Assembly (NCBI RefSeq): GCF_014650575.1
Contig: NZ_BMVF01000005.1
Location: 310,001-374,000, forward strand
Reading direction: 5' to 3'
From: Streptomyces naganishii JCM 4654
Lineage (GTDB): Bacteria; Actinomycetota; Actinomycetes; Streptomycetales; Streptomycetaceae
Length of the DNA: 64,000 bases
Positions within the stretch are counted from its first letter, which is position 1, and each line of letters begins with the position of its first letter. The notes under the pieces were generated by a model, which did not search any database, was not told where the DNA came from, and saw nothing but the letters and a program-made list of their open reading frames with translations. Both the position numbers and the translations under genes were made by a program. Shown here one piece after another: positions 1 to 8,311 of this stretch.

Positions 1-49
1 GTAGCGCCAACCCCCTTGCCCGCGGCGCGAGTTCAAGGATCGGTAGGGC

Positions 50-367
50 TCAGTCGACCAGGAAGTCGGCGAGGCCCGCCTTGGCGCCCTCCAGGAAGGT
101 GAGCATCTCGTCGCGGGTGTAGACGAGGGCGGGTCCTTCGGGGTCGGTGGACTGGCGGAAGGCGACCCGTCCGTCGGGCAGCCGCTTGGCCTCCACGCAG
201 GAGCCGCCGTTGGTGCCGCTCCACGGCTTGTGCCAGCCCTCGGCGCCCAGTTCGCCGGCCGGCATGCCGCTGCGGACGTGGACGAAGCCCGCGGATTCCG
301 CGCGTTCCGCGCGTCCCGTCGATCCGGTGGATCCGTTGACTCCGGTGGACCCGGTGGTTTCCGACAT
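50..367 (-). CDS. DUF397 domain protein
   Basis: This small protein of 105 residues carries the DUF397 fold: a W-x-K-x-x-x-S-G-T-N-G-G-x-C-V-E core near residues 46-60 and a downstream segment for a YTRDEM-type helix. Such proteins are cytoplasmic partners encoded beside XRE/DUF5753 regulators in Streptomyces (WhiJ-like systems). The N-terminus is a low-complexity T/G/S stretch. An in-frame GTG at 371-373 overlaps the upstream stop, but AAGGAG lies only 2 bases from it and 8 bases from the ATG at 365-367, so I chose the ATG. It follows the XRE gene directly and is surely co-transcribed. Role as an antagonist of the XRE protein is inferred from family context. Confidence 0.9.
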   Translation of the reverse strand: MSETTGSTGVNGSTGSTGRAERAESAGFVHVRSGMPAGELGAEGWHKPWSGTNGGSCVEAKRLPDGRVAFRQSTDPEGPALVYTRDEMLTFLEGAKAGLADFLVD

Positions 368-369
368 GA

Positions 370-1236
370 TCACAACTCCTTACGCAGCTCGTCCAGGATC
401 TCCCTGGTCCGTGCGACCGGCTCCGCCTGTACGGACATCCGGTCCAGTACTTCGAGGTAGGCGACGACGTCCTCCGGACGGTCGTAGTAGACCGAGCCCG
501 CCAGGTTCTCGGTGTAGACGATGTCGGGCAGCTCGGAGAATCCGAAACGGAAGTGGTGGAAGGGGCCGTAGGCGCCCGGGTGGGCCCCCACGGAGAAGCG
601 CATGACCTGGATGCGGACCTTCGGCATCGAGCAGACCTCGGCCAGCCGGTCGATCTGCGCCCGCATCACCTCGGGGCCGCCGACGGGACGGCGCAGCACC
701 GTCTCGTCCACGATGGCCCACACCGCCGGCGCGTCCGGCTTGGCCAGCAGGTCCTGGCGTCTGAGGCGCAGGTCCACGCGGCGGGCGATCTCCTCCTTCG
801 ACTCGTTGGGGAAGCCGACGCGCATCAGCGCGGTGGCGTAGTCGTACGTCTGCAACAGGCCCGGTACGTAGTGCGGTTCGTACAGGCGGATGACACTGGC
901 CTCGCTCTCCAGGCTGACGTAGGCCCTGAACCACTCGGGCAGCACATCGCGGAACTTGTACCACCAGCCGGGCCGGTTGGCCTCCCGCGCCAGGGCGAGG
1001 AAGCCGTCGATCTCCGCCGCCGGGACGCCGTAGGCGCGCAGCAGCTCCCTGACGTACGGGATGCGCAGGCCGACCTCGGCCTTCTCGATGCGGCGGACCG
1101 TCAGCGGCGTGACCTCGATGGTCCGCGCCGCTTCCTCGAAGGACACGCCGGCCTGCTCCCGCAGTTGCCGCAGACGCTTGCCGAGGACCATCCGCAGGAC
1201 GGTGGGCGCGCTGCCGCCGGAGCGGTTCTCCCTCAC
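370..1236 (-). CDS. XRE-family regulator with DUF5753 domain (WhiJ-like)
   Basis: This 288-residue cytoplasmic DNA-binding protein has an N-terminal helix-turn-helix (about residues 18-70, with the segment L-R-Q-L-R-E-Q-A-G-V-S) and a C-terminal DUF5753 sensor-like domain from about residue 95 that starts with the W-F-R-A-Y-V-S-L-E-S-E-A motif typical of the family. Length is normal. It precedes the DUF397 gene and is divergent from an HATPase gene, the layout of WhiJ/AbaA-type developmental regulatory loci. A perfect inverted repeat in the divergent region (1313-1335) is its probable operator. Family assignment is firm; target and signal are unknown. Confidence 0.93.
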   Translation of the reverse strand: MRENRSGGSAPTVLRMVLGKRLRQLREQAGVSFEEAARTIEVTPLTVRRIEKAEVGLRIPYVRELLRAYGVPAAEIDGFLALAREANRPGWWYKFRDVLPEWFRAYVSLESEASVIRLYEPHYVPGLLQTYDYATALMRVGFPNESKEEIARRVDLRLRRQDLLAKPDAPAVWAIVDETVLRRPVGGPEVMRAQIDRLAEVCSMPKVRIQVMRFSVGAHPGAYGPFHHFRFGFSELPDIVYTENLAGSVYYDRPEDVVAYLEVLDRMSVQAEPVARTREILDELRKEL

Positions 1237-1312
1237 GTCCTACCTCCCCGGGCGGGCCGTCACAGCGTGCAGTGTGGCACGCTGCCGCGGGACGAGGACA
1301 GGGTGATGCGGG

Positions 1313-1335
1313 GCGTTCTGAAATTATCAGAACGC
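1313..1335. promoter_or_regulatory. Perfect 9+9 bp inverted repeat, likely XRE operator
   Basis: Arms GCGTTCTGA (1313-1321) and TCAGAACGC (1327-1335) are perfectly complementary around a 5-base AT spacer, which is striking in such GC-rich DNA. It lies 77 bases upstream of the XRE start and about 155 bases upstream of the HATPase start. No T-tract follows and no gene ends nearby, so an operator is more likely than a terminator. Binding by the XRE protein is inference. Confidence 0.6.
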
Positions 1336-1490
1336 AGGTTGCGAGCCGTGTGTGTCCGACATCATAGTGATCCGAGGAGCTGCCGCCCGGCGCCGGTCCT
1401 TCGGGGCCAACTGTGCGTGGCAGAAACGGAACTGACGTTCCACCAGGTGTGGCCCGCGCCGGCCGCACACCCATGCGAGGCGAGACCTGG

Positions 1491-1994
1491 ATGGCCACCG
1501 TGACCGACGGACAGTCGAGAAGTCCGGACAGCGTGCGGGAGTTCACGCTCGGGGCCGTGCCGGGTGGGCACGCCGACGACGAACCGCTCAGCCTGCGCTG
1601 CTCCGTGCCCGCCGAGGCCTCACGGGCCCCGGCCGTGCGCCGCCTGGTGGCCGAACACCTCGCGGGGCTGCGGCTGGCGGCCGGGCAGCGGGAGGACGCG
1701 GTGCTGGCGACGGACGAGTTGTTCGCCAACGCGGTCAGACACGCGAGCACCGGCTCGCACGAAACGGTCACCGTCACCCTCGAGTGGAGCGCGGGCACAT
1801 TGCGGGTGACGGTCGCCGATCCCTCACCCGCACGTCCGCGCCCGGGGACGGCGGATCCCCTCGCCGAGTCGGGGCGCGGGCTGGCCATCGTGGCCGCCCT
1901 CGCCGACGACTGGGGCATGGCCCCGCCCCGCCCGGGCGCGGCGGGCAAGAGCGTGTGGTTCACGTTACGACGCCGGAGCGGCACGACACCATGA
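1491..1994 (+). CDS. ATP-binding protein, HATPase_c (RsbW-like anti-sigma kinase fold)
   Basis: This 167-residue protein has the GHKL ATPase fold of anti-sigma factor kinases: an N-box with DELFANAVRH, a G1-like DPSPARPRPG stretch and a G2-like ESGRGLAIVAALADDWG stretch. Proteins of this kind bind ATP and often serve as partners of XRE/DUF397 pairs in Streptomyces. Start is uncertain: in-frame GTG at 1413 and ATG at 1473 exist, but a GAGGCGAG element sits upstream of the ATG at 1491. It shares a 4-base ATGA overlap with the next gene, so the two are translationally coupled. No linked sigma factor is visible. Confidence 0.85.
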   Translation: MATVTDGQSRSPDSVREFTLGAVPGGHADDEPLSLRCSVPAEASRAPAVRRLVAEHLAGLRLAAGQREDAVLATDELFANAVRHASTGSHETVTVTLEWSAGTLRVTVADPSPARPRPGTADPLAESGRGLAIVAALADDWGMAPPRPGAAGKSVWFTLRRRSGTTP

Positions 1995-3295
1995 CCCACC
2001 ACCCCAACCCCGACCCCGGCGCAGCCTCTGGCCCGGACGCCCGCGCCGGTCGGACCTCGGTCCCCGAAAGCCAAGGAGGATGGGCCTCCCGCCCCGTGCC
2101 CGCCGACGGCGTGGGTTCCGGCTCCGGCCATGGGGGCGGCCGGGGTTCCGGCTCCGGCCTCGGCGGCGAGGCCTGGGGGTCGGGGCCGCTTGGTGGCTCG
2201 TCCTCCGGTTCTGGGTTCCGCGGTGGCGAGGCCTGGGGGTCGGGGCCGCTTGGTGGCTCGTCCTCCGGTTCTGGGTTCCGCGGTGGCGAGGCCTCGGGGC
2301 CGGGGCCACTTGGCGGTCCGTCCTCCGGTTCAGGGTTCCATGGTGGTGAGGCTTGCGGTGCCGGGGCGCTCGGTGGCCGGGGTTCCGAGGCCGAGGCTGA
2401 GGCCGAGGGAGGTCGGGGCTTCCGTCCCGGGCCGGCCGGTGGTGGGGCAGCCGGCTCCGAGCCCCACGGCGGGCGGGAGAGCGGTGCTCAGCGGAAGAAG
2501 CGGGACGCTCATCAGGCCGCGGCCGCGGCCGCGGCCGTGAGGGCGGGCGCGGCTCGCGAGCGCACCGACCGCGCGGCCGGCGCGGCGTCGGCGCCCGTGG
2601 CGGCGGGGGCGTCCGCGAGTGCGCTCGCGCCGGCACCGTCGGTCACCACCCCGTCCCCGGACACGGAGGCTCCGGTCACCTCCGGGGTCACACCCGCGCC
2701 CCTGACGAAGGGGGCGACAGCAGCCGGGGCCCCGGGCGTGGGCGACGGTGGGGCCGTCGTCCCGGGCGGCTCGCCCACGCCCGTATCCCCGCCCTCGCCC
2801 GCCTTGGCCTCCGCCATCGCGGAGGAACTGGTGCGGCGGGCGGAGGAGGACAGGGCGGTGACGCGGGTGGCGGGGGTGGCTCCCACGGCGGCGCGGCGGC
2901 GGAGGGTGGGGGAGTGTCACCGGGACAACGCCGAGGCGCTCGCCGCGATCGTGCGGCGGCACGGGTGGCCGGCCGCCGATGTCGTGGGCACCGCCGCCTC
3001 CACGGCCGCCCTCATGATCCTGCTGCACGCCCCCGACCTGGACTTCCGTCTGCGCTGCCGGGACCTCATAGCGCGGGCCGCGGCGGACGGGCGCTGTCCC
3101 GCAGTGCACCTCGCCTACATCGCCGACCACTGCGCGGTGGACCTGGGCGAACCGCAGTTCTACGGCACGCGGATCGACCCCGCCACCCTGCGCCCGTACC
3201 CGGTGCGCCGGCCGCAGACCCTCGACGAGCGCCGCCGGGACGTCGGCCTCGGCACGCTCCAGGAGCAGATGAGGGCACTTCGGCTGTCCGGCTGA
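1991..3295 (+). CDS. DUF6624-like protein with repetitive Gly/Ser-rich N-terminus
   Basis: This 434-residue protein has a long low-complexity N-terminal half with 20-residue repeats (rich in G, S, F and R), an Ala/Pro-rich middle, and a compact C-terminal domain from about residue 310. That domain has the features I know from DUF6624 proteins: D-N-x-x-x-L-x-x-I-V-x-x-H-G-W-P, then V-G-T-A-A-S, then L-A-Y-I-A-D-H and Q-F-Y-G-T. No signal peptide or membrane span is visible. It starts by ATGA overlap with the HATPase gene, suggesting a shared pathway. The function of DUF6624 is not known to me. Confidence 0.8.
   Translation: MTHHPNPDPGAASGPDARAGRTSVPESQGGWASRPVPADGVGSGSGHGGGRGSGSGLGGEAWGSGPLGGSSSGSGFRGGEAWGSGPLGGSSSGSGFRGGEASGPGPLGGPSSGSGFHGGEACGAGALGGRGSEAEAEAEGGRGFRPGPAGGGAAGSEPHGGRESGAQRKKRDAHQAAAAAAAVRAGAARERTDRAAGAASAPVAAGASASALAPAPSVTTPSPDTEAPVTSGVTPAPLTKGATAAGAPGVGDGGAVVPGGSPTPVSPPSPALASAIAEELVRRAEEDRAVTRVAGVAPTAARRRRVGECHRDNAEALAAIVRRHGWPAADVVGTAASTAALMILLHAPDLDFRLRCRDLIARAAADGRCPAVHLAYIADHCAVDLGEPQFYGTRIDPATLRPYPVRRPQTLDERRRDVGLGTLQEQMRALRLSG
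2161..2370 (+). repeat. 60-bp in-frame tandem repeat, about 3.5 copies
   Basis: Copies run 2161-2220, 2221-2280, 2281-2340 and a decayed part from 2341. The first two are almost identical (one base differs); the third has several substitutions. Each unit encodes 20 residues with the pattern G-G-E-A-x-G-x-G-P-L-G-G. The period is a multiple of three, so copy changes keep the frame and alter only the linker length of the DUF6624-like protein. Confidence 0.9.
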
Positions 3296-3380
3296 CCCGC
3301 ACGCCCGCCGGGTTTCGCGGGCCGCCGCGGAGGTACTCGCGCGTCGCCCGGCAGGCGAGACGAGGCGAAGGGAGTACGCC

Positions 3381-3632
3381 GTGACCGATCACCGTCGCGA
3401 GGCTCCCGGCGAGAACGGCGCGCCCGTTCCCCGGGACATGCCGGACCAGCAGGTGCAGGAGGGCGAGGACCCCTGGGACGCCGCGCCCGCGCGGCGCGCG
3501 AAGGGGCGCGAGCCGGAGGCGGAGGCCCCGGACGTGCCCGACTCGGACGAGGCGGGCACCGGTCCCAAGGGCGCCGCGCGCCCCGGCACCGTCCACCCCG
3601 AGCACCCCGTCCCCGACGAGCCCAGCGGCTGA
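3381..3632 (+). CDS. Small acidic hypothetical protein
   Basis: This 83-residue protein is rich in Asp, Glu, Pro and Ala, has no hydrophobic segment, and looks largely disordered. The GTG start is backed by an AAGGGAG ribosome site a few bases upstream. It lies 85 bases after the DUF6624-like gene on the same strand and is followed at once by a strong hairpin, so it ends that transcription unit. I do not recognise a family or a function. Confidence 0.65.
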   Translation: MTDHRREAPGENGAPVPRDMPDQQVQEGEDPWDAAPARRAKGREPEAEAPDVPDSDEAGTGPKGAARPGTVHPEHPVPDEPSG

Positions 3633-3665
3633 CCGACCCGGACCGGGCCCGGCCCGGGTCGGTCA
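3630..3665. terminator. Hairpin terminator between convergent genes
   Basis: A perfect 12-bp stem (3630-3641 with 3654-3665) encloses a 12-base loop. It overlaps the stop of the small acidic gene and sits 8 bases after the epimerase stop on the other strand, so it can serve both convergent genes. Confidence 0.75.
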
Positions 3666-3673
3666 CCTTCGGG

Positions 3674-4702
3674 TCAGCCGACCTTGCGGCCGCGCATCGG
3701 CTCCGTGTCCGCGCCCTCGCCCTGCTGGAGTCCCTCCAGGAACTCCTGGACGACCTCGGTCGCCGTACGCTCCGGGCGCCAGCCCAGTTCGGTGTGGGCG
3801 CGGGTGCAGTCCATCAGCGGCAGCCGCAGTACCGCGTCGAACAGGTGCGGCGACGCCGGCAGCAGGTGCAGCCCCCACGCGGCGGCGATCGCCGAGCGTG
3901 CGGCGCCCCGGGGCAGCCGTACGGTGCGCGCGCCCAGCATCTCGCCCAGCACATGCGCGTCGAGCGGGGGATCGGCGGCCAGGTTGAAGGCGCCCCGCAC
4001 CTCGTGCCGCAGCGCCAGCCGGTAGGCCCGCGCGCCGTCGTCGGTGTGCAGCGCCTGCACCCGCAGCCCCGGGATGTCCGGCAGGAACGGAAGCAGCTCG
4101 GGCCGGGCCAGCGGCCCCGGAAGGAAGCGGCCGCCGAAGATGCGACGCTGCTCGCTGGCCGACTCCCGCTTGAAGAGGAACGCGGGCCGCATCCGCACCA
4201 CCCTGATGTCCGGGTGGTCCCGCTCGAAGGTGTCCAGGGCGCGTTCGAGGTACGCCTTCTCCCGGGTGTACGCCGCGTCGGGCCAGCCGTGCGTGGGCCA
4301 CGACTCGTCCACGGCGCGGTCCTTCGGCCCCGGCGAGTACGCCCCGACCGACGAGGCGTGCACCAGCACCGGCACCCGGGCGGCGGCCACCGCCTCGAAC
4401 ACCCGCATGCTGCCGAGCACGTTGGTGCGCCAGGTCGTCGCCGGATCGTGCGTCGGCTGGAACGCCCAGGCCAGATGGATCACGGCGTCGGCGCCCTCGA
4501 ACTCCGCGGCGAGACCGGCCTGTTCGGAGGCCACGTCCACCGCCGACCACTCCGTCTTCGGCGGCGACCAGCCCGGTTTGCGGCGGGCCAGACCCCGTAC
4601 CGAGGCGATGTCCGGATCCTCGGAGAGAACGCGGACGACACTCGTGCCGACATTGCCGGTGGCACCCGTGACGACGACCCTGCTGCCCGACGCACTGCTC
4701 AC
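3674..4702 (-). CDS. NAD-dependent epimerase/dehydratase family protein (extended SDR)
   Basis: This 342-residue cytoplasmic oxidoreductase has the G-A-T-G-N-V-G nucleotide-binding loop near residue 12 and a Y-T-R-E-K catalytic pair preceded by the V-G-A-Y-S-P segment, so it belongs to the extended short-chain dehydrogenase group acting on nucleotide sugars or related substrates. Length is normal. A GTG start with GGAG 6 bases upstream was chosen over longer frames with no family similarity. It is monocistronic and convergent with the gene to its left. Substrate cannot be read from the sequence. Confidence 0.88.
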   Translation of the reverse strand: MSSASGSRVVVTGATGNVGTSVVRVLSEDPDIASVRGLARRKPGWSPPKTEWSAVDVASEQAGLAAEFEGADAVIHLAWAFQPTHDPATTWRTNVLGSMRVFEAVAAARVPVLVHASSVGAYSPGPKDRAVDESWPTHGWPDAAYTREKAYLERALDTFERDHPDIRVVRMRPAFLFKRESASEQRRIFGGRFLPGPLARPELLPFLPDIPGLRVQALHTDDGARAYRLALRHEVRGAFNLAADPPLDAHVLGEMLGARTVRLPRGAARSAIAAAWGLHLLPASPHLFDAVLRLPLMDCTRAHTELGWRPERTATEVVQEFLEGLQQGEGADTEPMRGRKVG

Positions 4703-4945
4703 CTTCGGCTCCTCTCGCGGCGCTGACCGTGCGCCGCCCCGAGTACCCGCGCCCGCACGCCCCACCCCCGCGTGGCCCGAGAGGCGCCCGCCCCCCTGCA
4801 TGGCCGACCCGAGAGGCGCCCGCCCCCGCATGACCCGAGAGGTAATCGACCCCGCGCGCCCCGCCCGCGACCATGAGAGCCGTCCGCACGAAAACGTCCG
4901 CACGCGTTCGCAGGAGTCCTGCGAACCGGACCCCGGGAGGCCTCC

Positions 4946-5782
4946 ATGCCGTACTTCACCAGCCCCGCCGACGGCACGCGACTGCACTACGCCGACTACG
5001 GGCCGGCCGACGGCCCCGTGGCGGTCTTCGTGAACAGCGCCTACCTCGGCACCGAGATGTGGGAGTTCCAGATGCCGGCGCTGGCGGCGGAGGGGTACCG
5101 CTGCGTCTCCATGGACCGGCGGGGCCACGGGCGCTCCGAGGACGTCTGGGGCGGCTACGACCTCGACACCCTCGCCGACGACCTGTACGGGCTGCTCGAC
5201 CACCTCGACCTGCGCGAGGTGACCCTGATCGGCCACTCCATGGGCAGCGTGGAGATCACCCGCTGCCTGACCCGGCACGGCACCGGCCGGGTGGCCAGGG
5301 TGGCCTTCGTCGCCGGCATCGCCCCCGGCGTGGTGCGCACGCCCGCCAACCCCGACGGCGCCGACCCGGCCGCCGTACTCGCCGCCAACGAGCTCTCGCG
5401 GCGCGACCGGGCGGCGTTCTTCGCCTCCTCCGCCGACGCCTTCTTCGCGCTCGACCGGCCCGGCAACGACGTCTCCCCGGAGTACGTCCGCTACGTCCTG
5501 GGCTGCTGCCTGACCGCCACCGCCCGCGCGACCGCCGCCGTCCAGGCCCTGATCGCCGAGGTGGACGTGGCCCCGGAGCTGCCCAAGCTGGAGCTCCCGG
5601 TGCTCGTCGTGCACGGCACCCACGACACCTCGGCCGCCCTGGAGACGACCGGCCGCCGCGCCGCAGACCTCCTGCCGGACGCCACGCTCAAGGTCTACGA
5701 GGACGCCGGCCACGGCCTCTACGTCACGCACGCGGACCGTCTCGTGACCGACCTGCGCGCGTTCATGACCACCACGGACTGA
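4946..5782 (+). CDS. Alpha/beta hydrolase
   Basis: This 278-residue enzyme has a full alpha/beta hydrolase set: nucleophile elbow G-H-S-M-G-S, acid in V-V-H-G-T-H-D, and histidine in D-A-G-H-G-L. The overall shape is like haloperoxidase or esterase members. ATG is preceded by GGGAGG at 5 bases. It is divergent from the epimerase, with about 240 bases between them that hold two near-identical GC-rich direct repeats (around 4779-4796 and 4810-4827). No signal peptide is seen. The substrate is unknown. Confidence 0.9.
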   Translation: MPYFTSPADGTRLHYADYGPADGPVAVFVNSAYLGTEMWEFQMPALAAEGYRCVSMDRRGHGRSEDVWGGYDLDTLADDLYGLLDHLDLREVTLIGHSMGSVEITRCLTRHGTGRVARVAFVAGIAPGVVRTPANPDGADPAAVLAANELSRRDRAAFFASSADAFFALDRPGNDVSPEYVRYVLGCCLTATARATAAVQALIAEVDVAPELPKLELPVLVVHGTHDTSAALETTGRRAADLLPDATLKVYEDAGHGLYVTHADRLVTDLRAFMTTTD

Positions 5783-5797
5783 GCCCGCCGCGCCCCG

Positions 5798-6769
5798 CTA
5801 CCGCCCGGCGAAGGCGTCCACGCCGGTGAGGTCGGCCGACAGGGCCCACAGGCGCGCCGCCTGCTCCGGGTCGGTGGCCCAGGACCTGACCCCGCGCCGG
5901 TCGCCGTCCGCCTCGGAGGCCGGCTCGGCGATGTCGCAGTCCGCCAGGTAGACGCCGCCCATGCCCTCGAGCTGCGGGGAGGTCGCCGCCCAGACCTGCG
6001 TGGCGGCGCCCTGTTCGGGGCTCTTGAAGCCCTCCGGGTTCAGTAGGTTTCCCTGCTCGTCGATCCAGCCGCGCTCGACCATCTCCTCCTTGGCCAGGTG
6101 CCGCTGGAGCGGGGTGAGGATGCCGCCGGGGTGGAGGGCGAAGGCGCGGACACCGCGGTCCCGGGCGAGCCGGTCGAGGTGGACGGCGAACAGGACGTTG
6201 GCGGTCTTGGCCTGGCCGTAGGCCGCCCACTTGTCGTAGCCCCGGCGCCAGTGGACGTCGTCCCAGCGGATGCCGGAGAAGTGGTGGCCGCGGGAGGAGA
6301 CGGAGACCACGCGGGCGCCGCCCGGCTCGATCGCCGGCCACAGGCGGTTGACCAGGGCGAAGTGCCCGAGGTGGTTCGTCGCGAACTGGGCCTCCCAGCC
6401 CGGGCCCACCCGGGTCTCGGGGCACGCCATGATCCCGGCGCTGCCGATGAGGAGGTCGATGGTGCGGCCGGAGGCGAGGAACCGCTCGGCGAAGGCGCGC
6501 ACGCTGCGAAGGTCGCCGAGGTCGAGCGTGTCCACCTCGACGCGCTCGACGCCGGCCAGCGCCTCCCGCGCGGTGCCGGGCCGCCGGGCGGGCACCACCA
6601 CCTGGGCGCCCGCCCTGGACAGGGCCCGCGTGGTCTCCAGGCCGAGGCCGGAGTAGCCGCCCGTGACGAGCGCGAGCTTCCCGGTGAGGTCGATGCCCTC
6701 CAGTACGTCGTCGGCGGTGCTCGTCGCGCCGAAACCGGAACCGATCTTGTGCTGTGGCGTAGTGCTCAT
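5798..6769 (-). CDS. SDR-family oxidoreductase (WWOX-like/retinol dehydrogenase-like)
   Basis: This 323-residue enzyme has T-G-G-Y-S-G-L-G near residue 35 for NAD(P) binding and Y-G-Q-A-K as the catalytic pair. The size and the V-S-S-R-G-H-H segment match the longer retinol dehydrogenase-like SDRs. The ATG at 6767-6769 was chosen because a promoter at 6777-6807 places the transcription start on it, so the mRNA is probably leaderless; the longer in-frame extension would run through that promoter. The promoter has the spacing of MerR-regulated genes, which suggests induction by a chemical or redox signal. No MerR gene lies nearby. Confidence 0.9.
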   Translation of the reverse strand: MSTTPQHKIGSGFGATSTADDVLEGIDLTGKLALVTGGYSGLGLETTRALSRAGAQVVVPARRPGTAREALAGVERVEVDTLDLGDLRSVRAFAERFLASGRTIDLLIGSAGIMACPETRVGPGWEAQFATNHLGHFALVNRLWPAIEPGGARVVSVSSRGHHFSGIRWDDVHWRRGYDKWAAYGQAKTANVLFAVHLDRLARDRGVRAFALHPGGILTPLQRHLAKEEMVERGWIDEQGNLLNPEGFKSPEQGAATQVWAATSPQLEGMGGVYLADCDIAEPASEADGDRRGVRSWATDPEQAARLWALSADLTGVDAFAGR

Positions 6770-6776
6770 GTCGGGA

Positions 6777-6807
6777 ACGCTAGGAATTGAAGTGCGCTCC
6801 AAGTCAA
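6777..6807 (-). promoter_or_regulatory. MerR-type promoter with 19-bp spacer for the SDR gene
   Basis: On the minus strand a TTGACT -35 box (6807-6802) and a TAGCGT -10 box (6782-6777) are 19 bases apart, the over-long spacing characteristic of MerR-activated promoters. The spacer holds an imperfect palindrome (TTGGAGCGCACTTCAA, its first T being the last base of the -35 box) as expected for a MerR dimer. Seven bases separate the -10 box from the ATG, so the start point falls on the A of the start codon. Confidence 0.8.
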
Positions 6808-6865
6808 GCGGTGCCGTCCGGACGCGGGGTTCCCACCCGGACGGCGCGGGCCCGGACATGGGGAA

Positions 6866-6899
6866 GCCCCGGCCGCGACGGGGGAATCACGGCCGGGGC
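6866..6899. terminator. Perfect 10-bp hairpin, likely terminator of the FUSC gene
   Basis: GCCCCGGCCG (6866-6875) pairs with CGGCCGGGGC (6890-6899) around a 14-base loop. It lies about 190 bases after the FUSC gene stop and just upstream of the SDR promoter. The rest of the 318-base gap 6770-7087 holds a second weak repeat (arms 6947-6954 and 6973-6980) but no gene that I can support. Confidence 0.5.
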
Positions 6900-7087
6900 G
6901 GCTCGAGGTGTGGGCACGCATGGCGGTCGCCTCTCGGCGAAAGGCTCCACAGGGCTTCAGCCGAACGATCTTCCCTGTGGGCGATAGGTGAGGCCCGGGG
7001 ACACTGTCCCACCCGCACCCACGGTCTGTTCAACGGCGAACCACCGCCCGGTGTTCCGGTGTGCGTCCGCTTTTGTGGTGATCTGAG

Positions 7088-8311
7088 TCACTCCGCACGT
7101 TGCCCCGCCTCCTGTACGGCGCCGGGCACGACCTCCGCCCACACGTTCTCCGCCTGGAGCAGCAGCGAGCCGAGCACCGTCGTCCGGGTCGCCTCCCGGC
7201 CCGCGTGCTCGCGCAGCGCCTCCTGCACATGGCCGTGCAGTTCCTCCATGGCGGCCCTGGCCTCCCCGTCCGGCGGCTGTGCGACGCCGCCGTGCAGGAG
7301 CCGGCCGGCTTCCGTGCGGCAGCGGTCCGCGATCAGGTCGAGCAGCCGTGCGTACGTCCGCAGGACCGGGGTGTCGGGCGGGGCGGGCGCCCGGTTGTCG
7401 TCGGTGGCCACCGCGAGCGTGCGGGTGAGGGACCTGATGTGCCCGGTGACGCGGGCCCACCGCTCGTCCTCCTCCTCGGGCGGCACCGGGCCCGGGACGC
7501 GGCGCAGCCTGCGCAGCACCCCGTTCGTCAGCCGCAGGCTCTCCCGGCTCCACGCCCGTGCCGCGTGCAGGGACGTGAGCCGCCGCTCCAGCCGGTCCGA
7601 GCCGTGCGACCAGCCGGCCGCCGCCCCGGGGTCCCAGTCCTCGCGGTTCAGGTCGGCGGCCACTTCGTGCAGCACCTCGCCGGCCTCGCGGGCCAGCGCC
7701 GCCAGGTTCTCCCGTACGTCGCGCAGATGGATCGGCGGCAGCACCAGCGCGTTCACGGCGACCCCGATGACCGCCCCGAGCGCGGTCTGGCCCAGCCGGT
7801 GCCCGACCGCGGCGGTGGAGACGCTGCCGGTGGCGAGGGTGAACACGGCCGTCGTCGCGCCGTAGACGCCCTGGTCGCCGAACCGGGGCCAGTTCGCCAG
7901 CAGCATCAGCACGGGCACGCACAGCGCCAGCGAGGCGGTGGTGTCGTGGGTGAGCGCCTGCGCCGCCGAGGCGCACAGCGTCCCGGCGCAGATCGCGGTG
8001 AACTGCTGCACCGACCGCCGCAGCGAGCTGTAGACGGTCGCCTGCACCAGGACCAGCGCCACCCAGGGCGCCATGAGGGCCATCGGGTCGCCGAGCCAGT
8101 CCCGTGCCACCAGCCAGGCCAGCAGGGCCGCCGCCGCTGCCTTGAGCGACTGCACGACCATGTCCCGCTCCCGGCCCGGTCCCCGCCAGGCCGCCCGGGC
8201 CGCGCGGCGCACGGTCCGGCCCTCCCGGCGCACCACCGCGGCCGGCCGGGCACCCGCCCACCGCCCGCGTGCGTGCGCGTCCTCTTGTGAAGCCTCCTTG
8301 ACCACTGCCAT
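7088..8311 (-). CDS. FUSC-family aromatic acid exporter-like membrane protein
   Basis: This protein of about 407 residues has an N-terminal basic cytoplasmic stretch, then five to six hydrophobic helices (roughly residues 65-185, with segments such as A-A-A-A-L-L-A-W-L-V and L-A-L-C-V-P-V-L-M-L-L-A), then a long helical cytoplasmic domain. This is the half-size layout of FUSC/DUF939 proteins, related to p-hydroxybenzoic acid efflux subunit AaeB. Start is uncertain: ATG at 8311 is given, but a GTG at 8374 and an internal ATG closer to the first helix are possible. It lies downstream of the HAD gene on the same strand. Confidence 0.78.
   Translation of the reverse strand: MAVVKEASQEDAHARGRWAGARPAAVVRREGRTVRRAARAAWRGPGRERDMVVQSLKAAAAALLAWLVARDWLGDPMALMAPWVALVLVQATVYSSLRRSVQQFTAICAGTLCASAAQALTHDTTASLALCVPVLMLLANWPRFGDQGVYGATTAVFTLATGSVSTAAVGHRLGQTALGAVIGVAVNALVLPPIHLRDVRENLAALAREAGEVLHEVAADLNREDWDPGAAAGWSHGSDRLERRLTSLHAARAWSRESLRLTNGVLRRLRRVPGPVPPEEEDERWARVTGHIRSLTRTLAVATDDNRAPAPPDTPVLRTYARLLDLIADRCRTEAGRLLHGGVAQPPDGEARAAMEELHGHVQEALREHAGREATRTTVLGSLLLQAENVWAEVVPGAVQEAGQRAE

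Noticed and set aside
380..2131. Very long open frame on the minus strand (583 residues)
   Set aside because: It is antisense to the HATPase gene and out of frame with the XRE gene; its composition is that of a GC-rich shadow frame.
6866..6980. Structured region considered as a riboswitch
   Set aside because: I could not fit it to a known riboswitch core; a simple terminator hairpin explains the main repeat.
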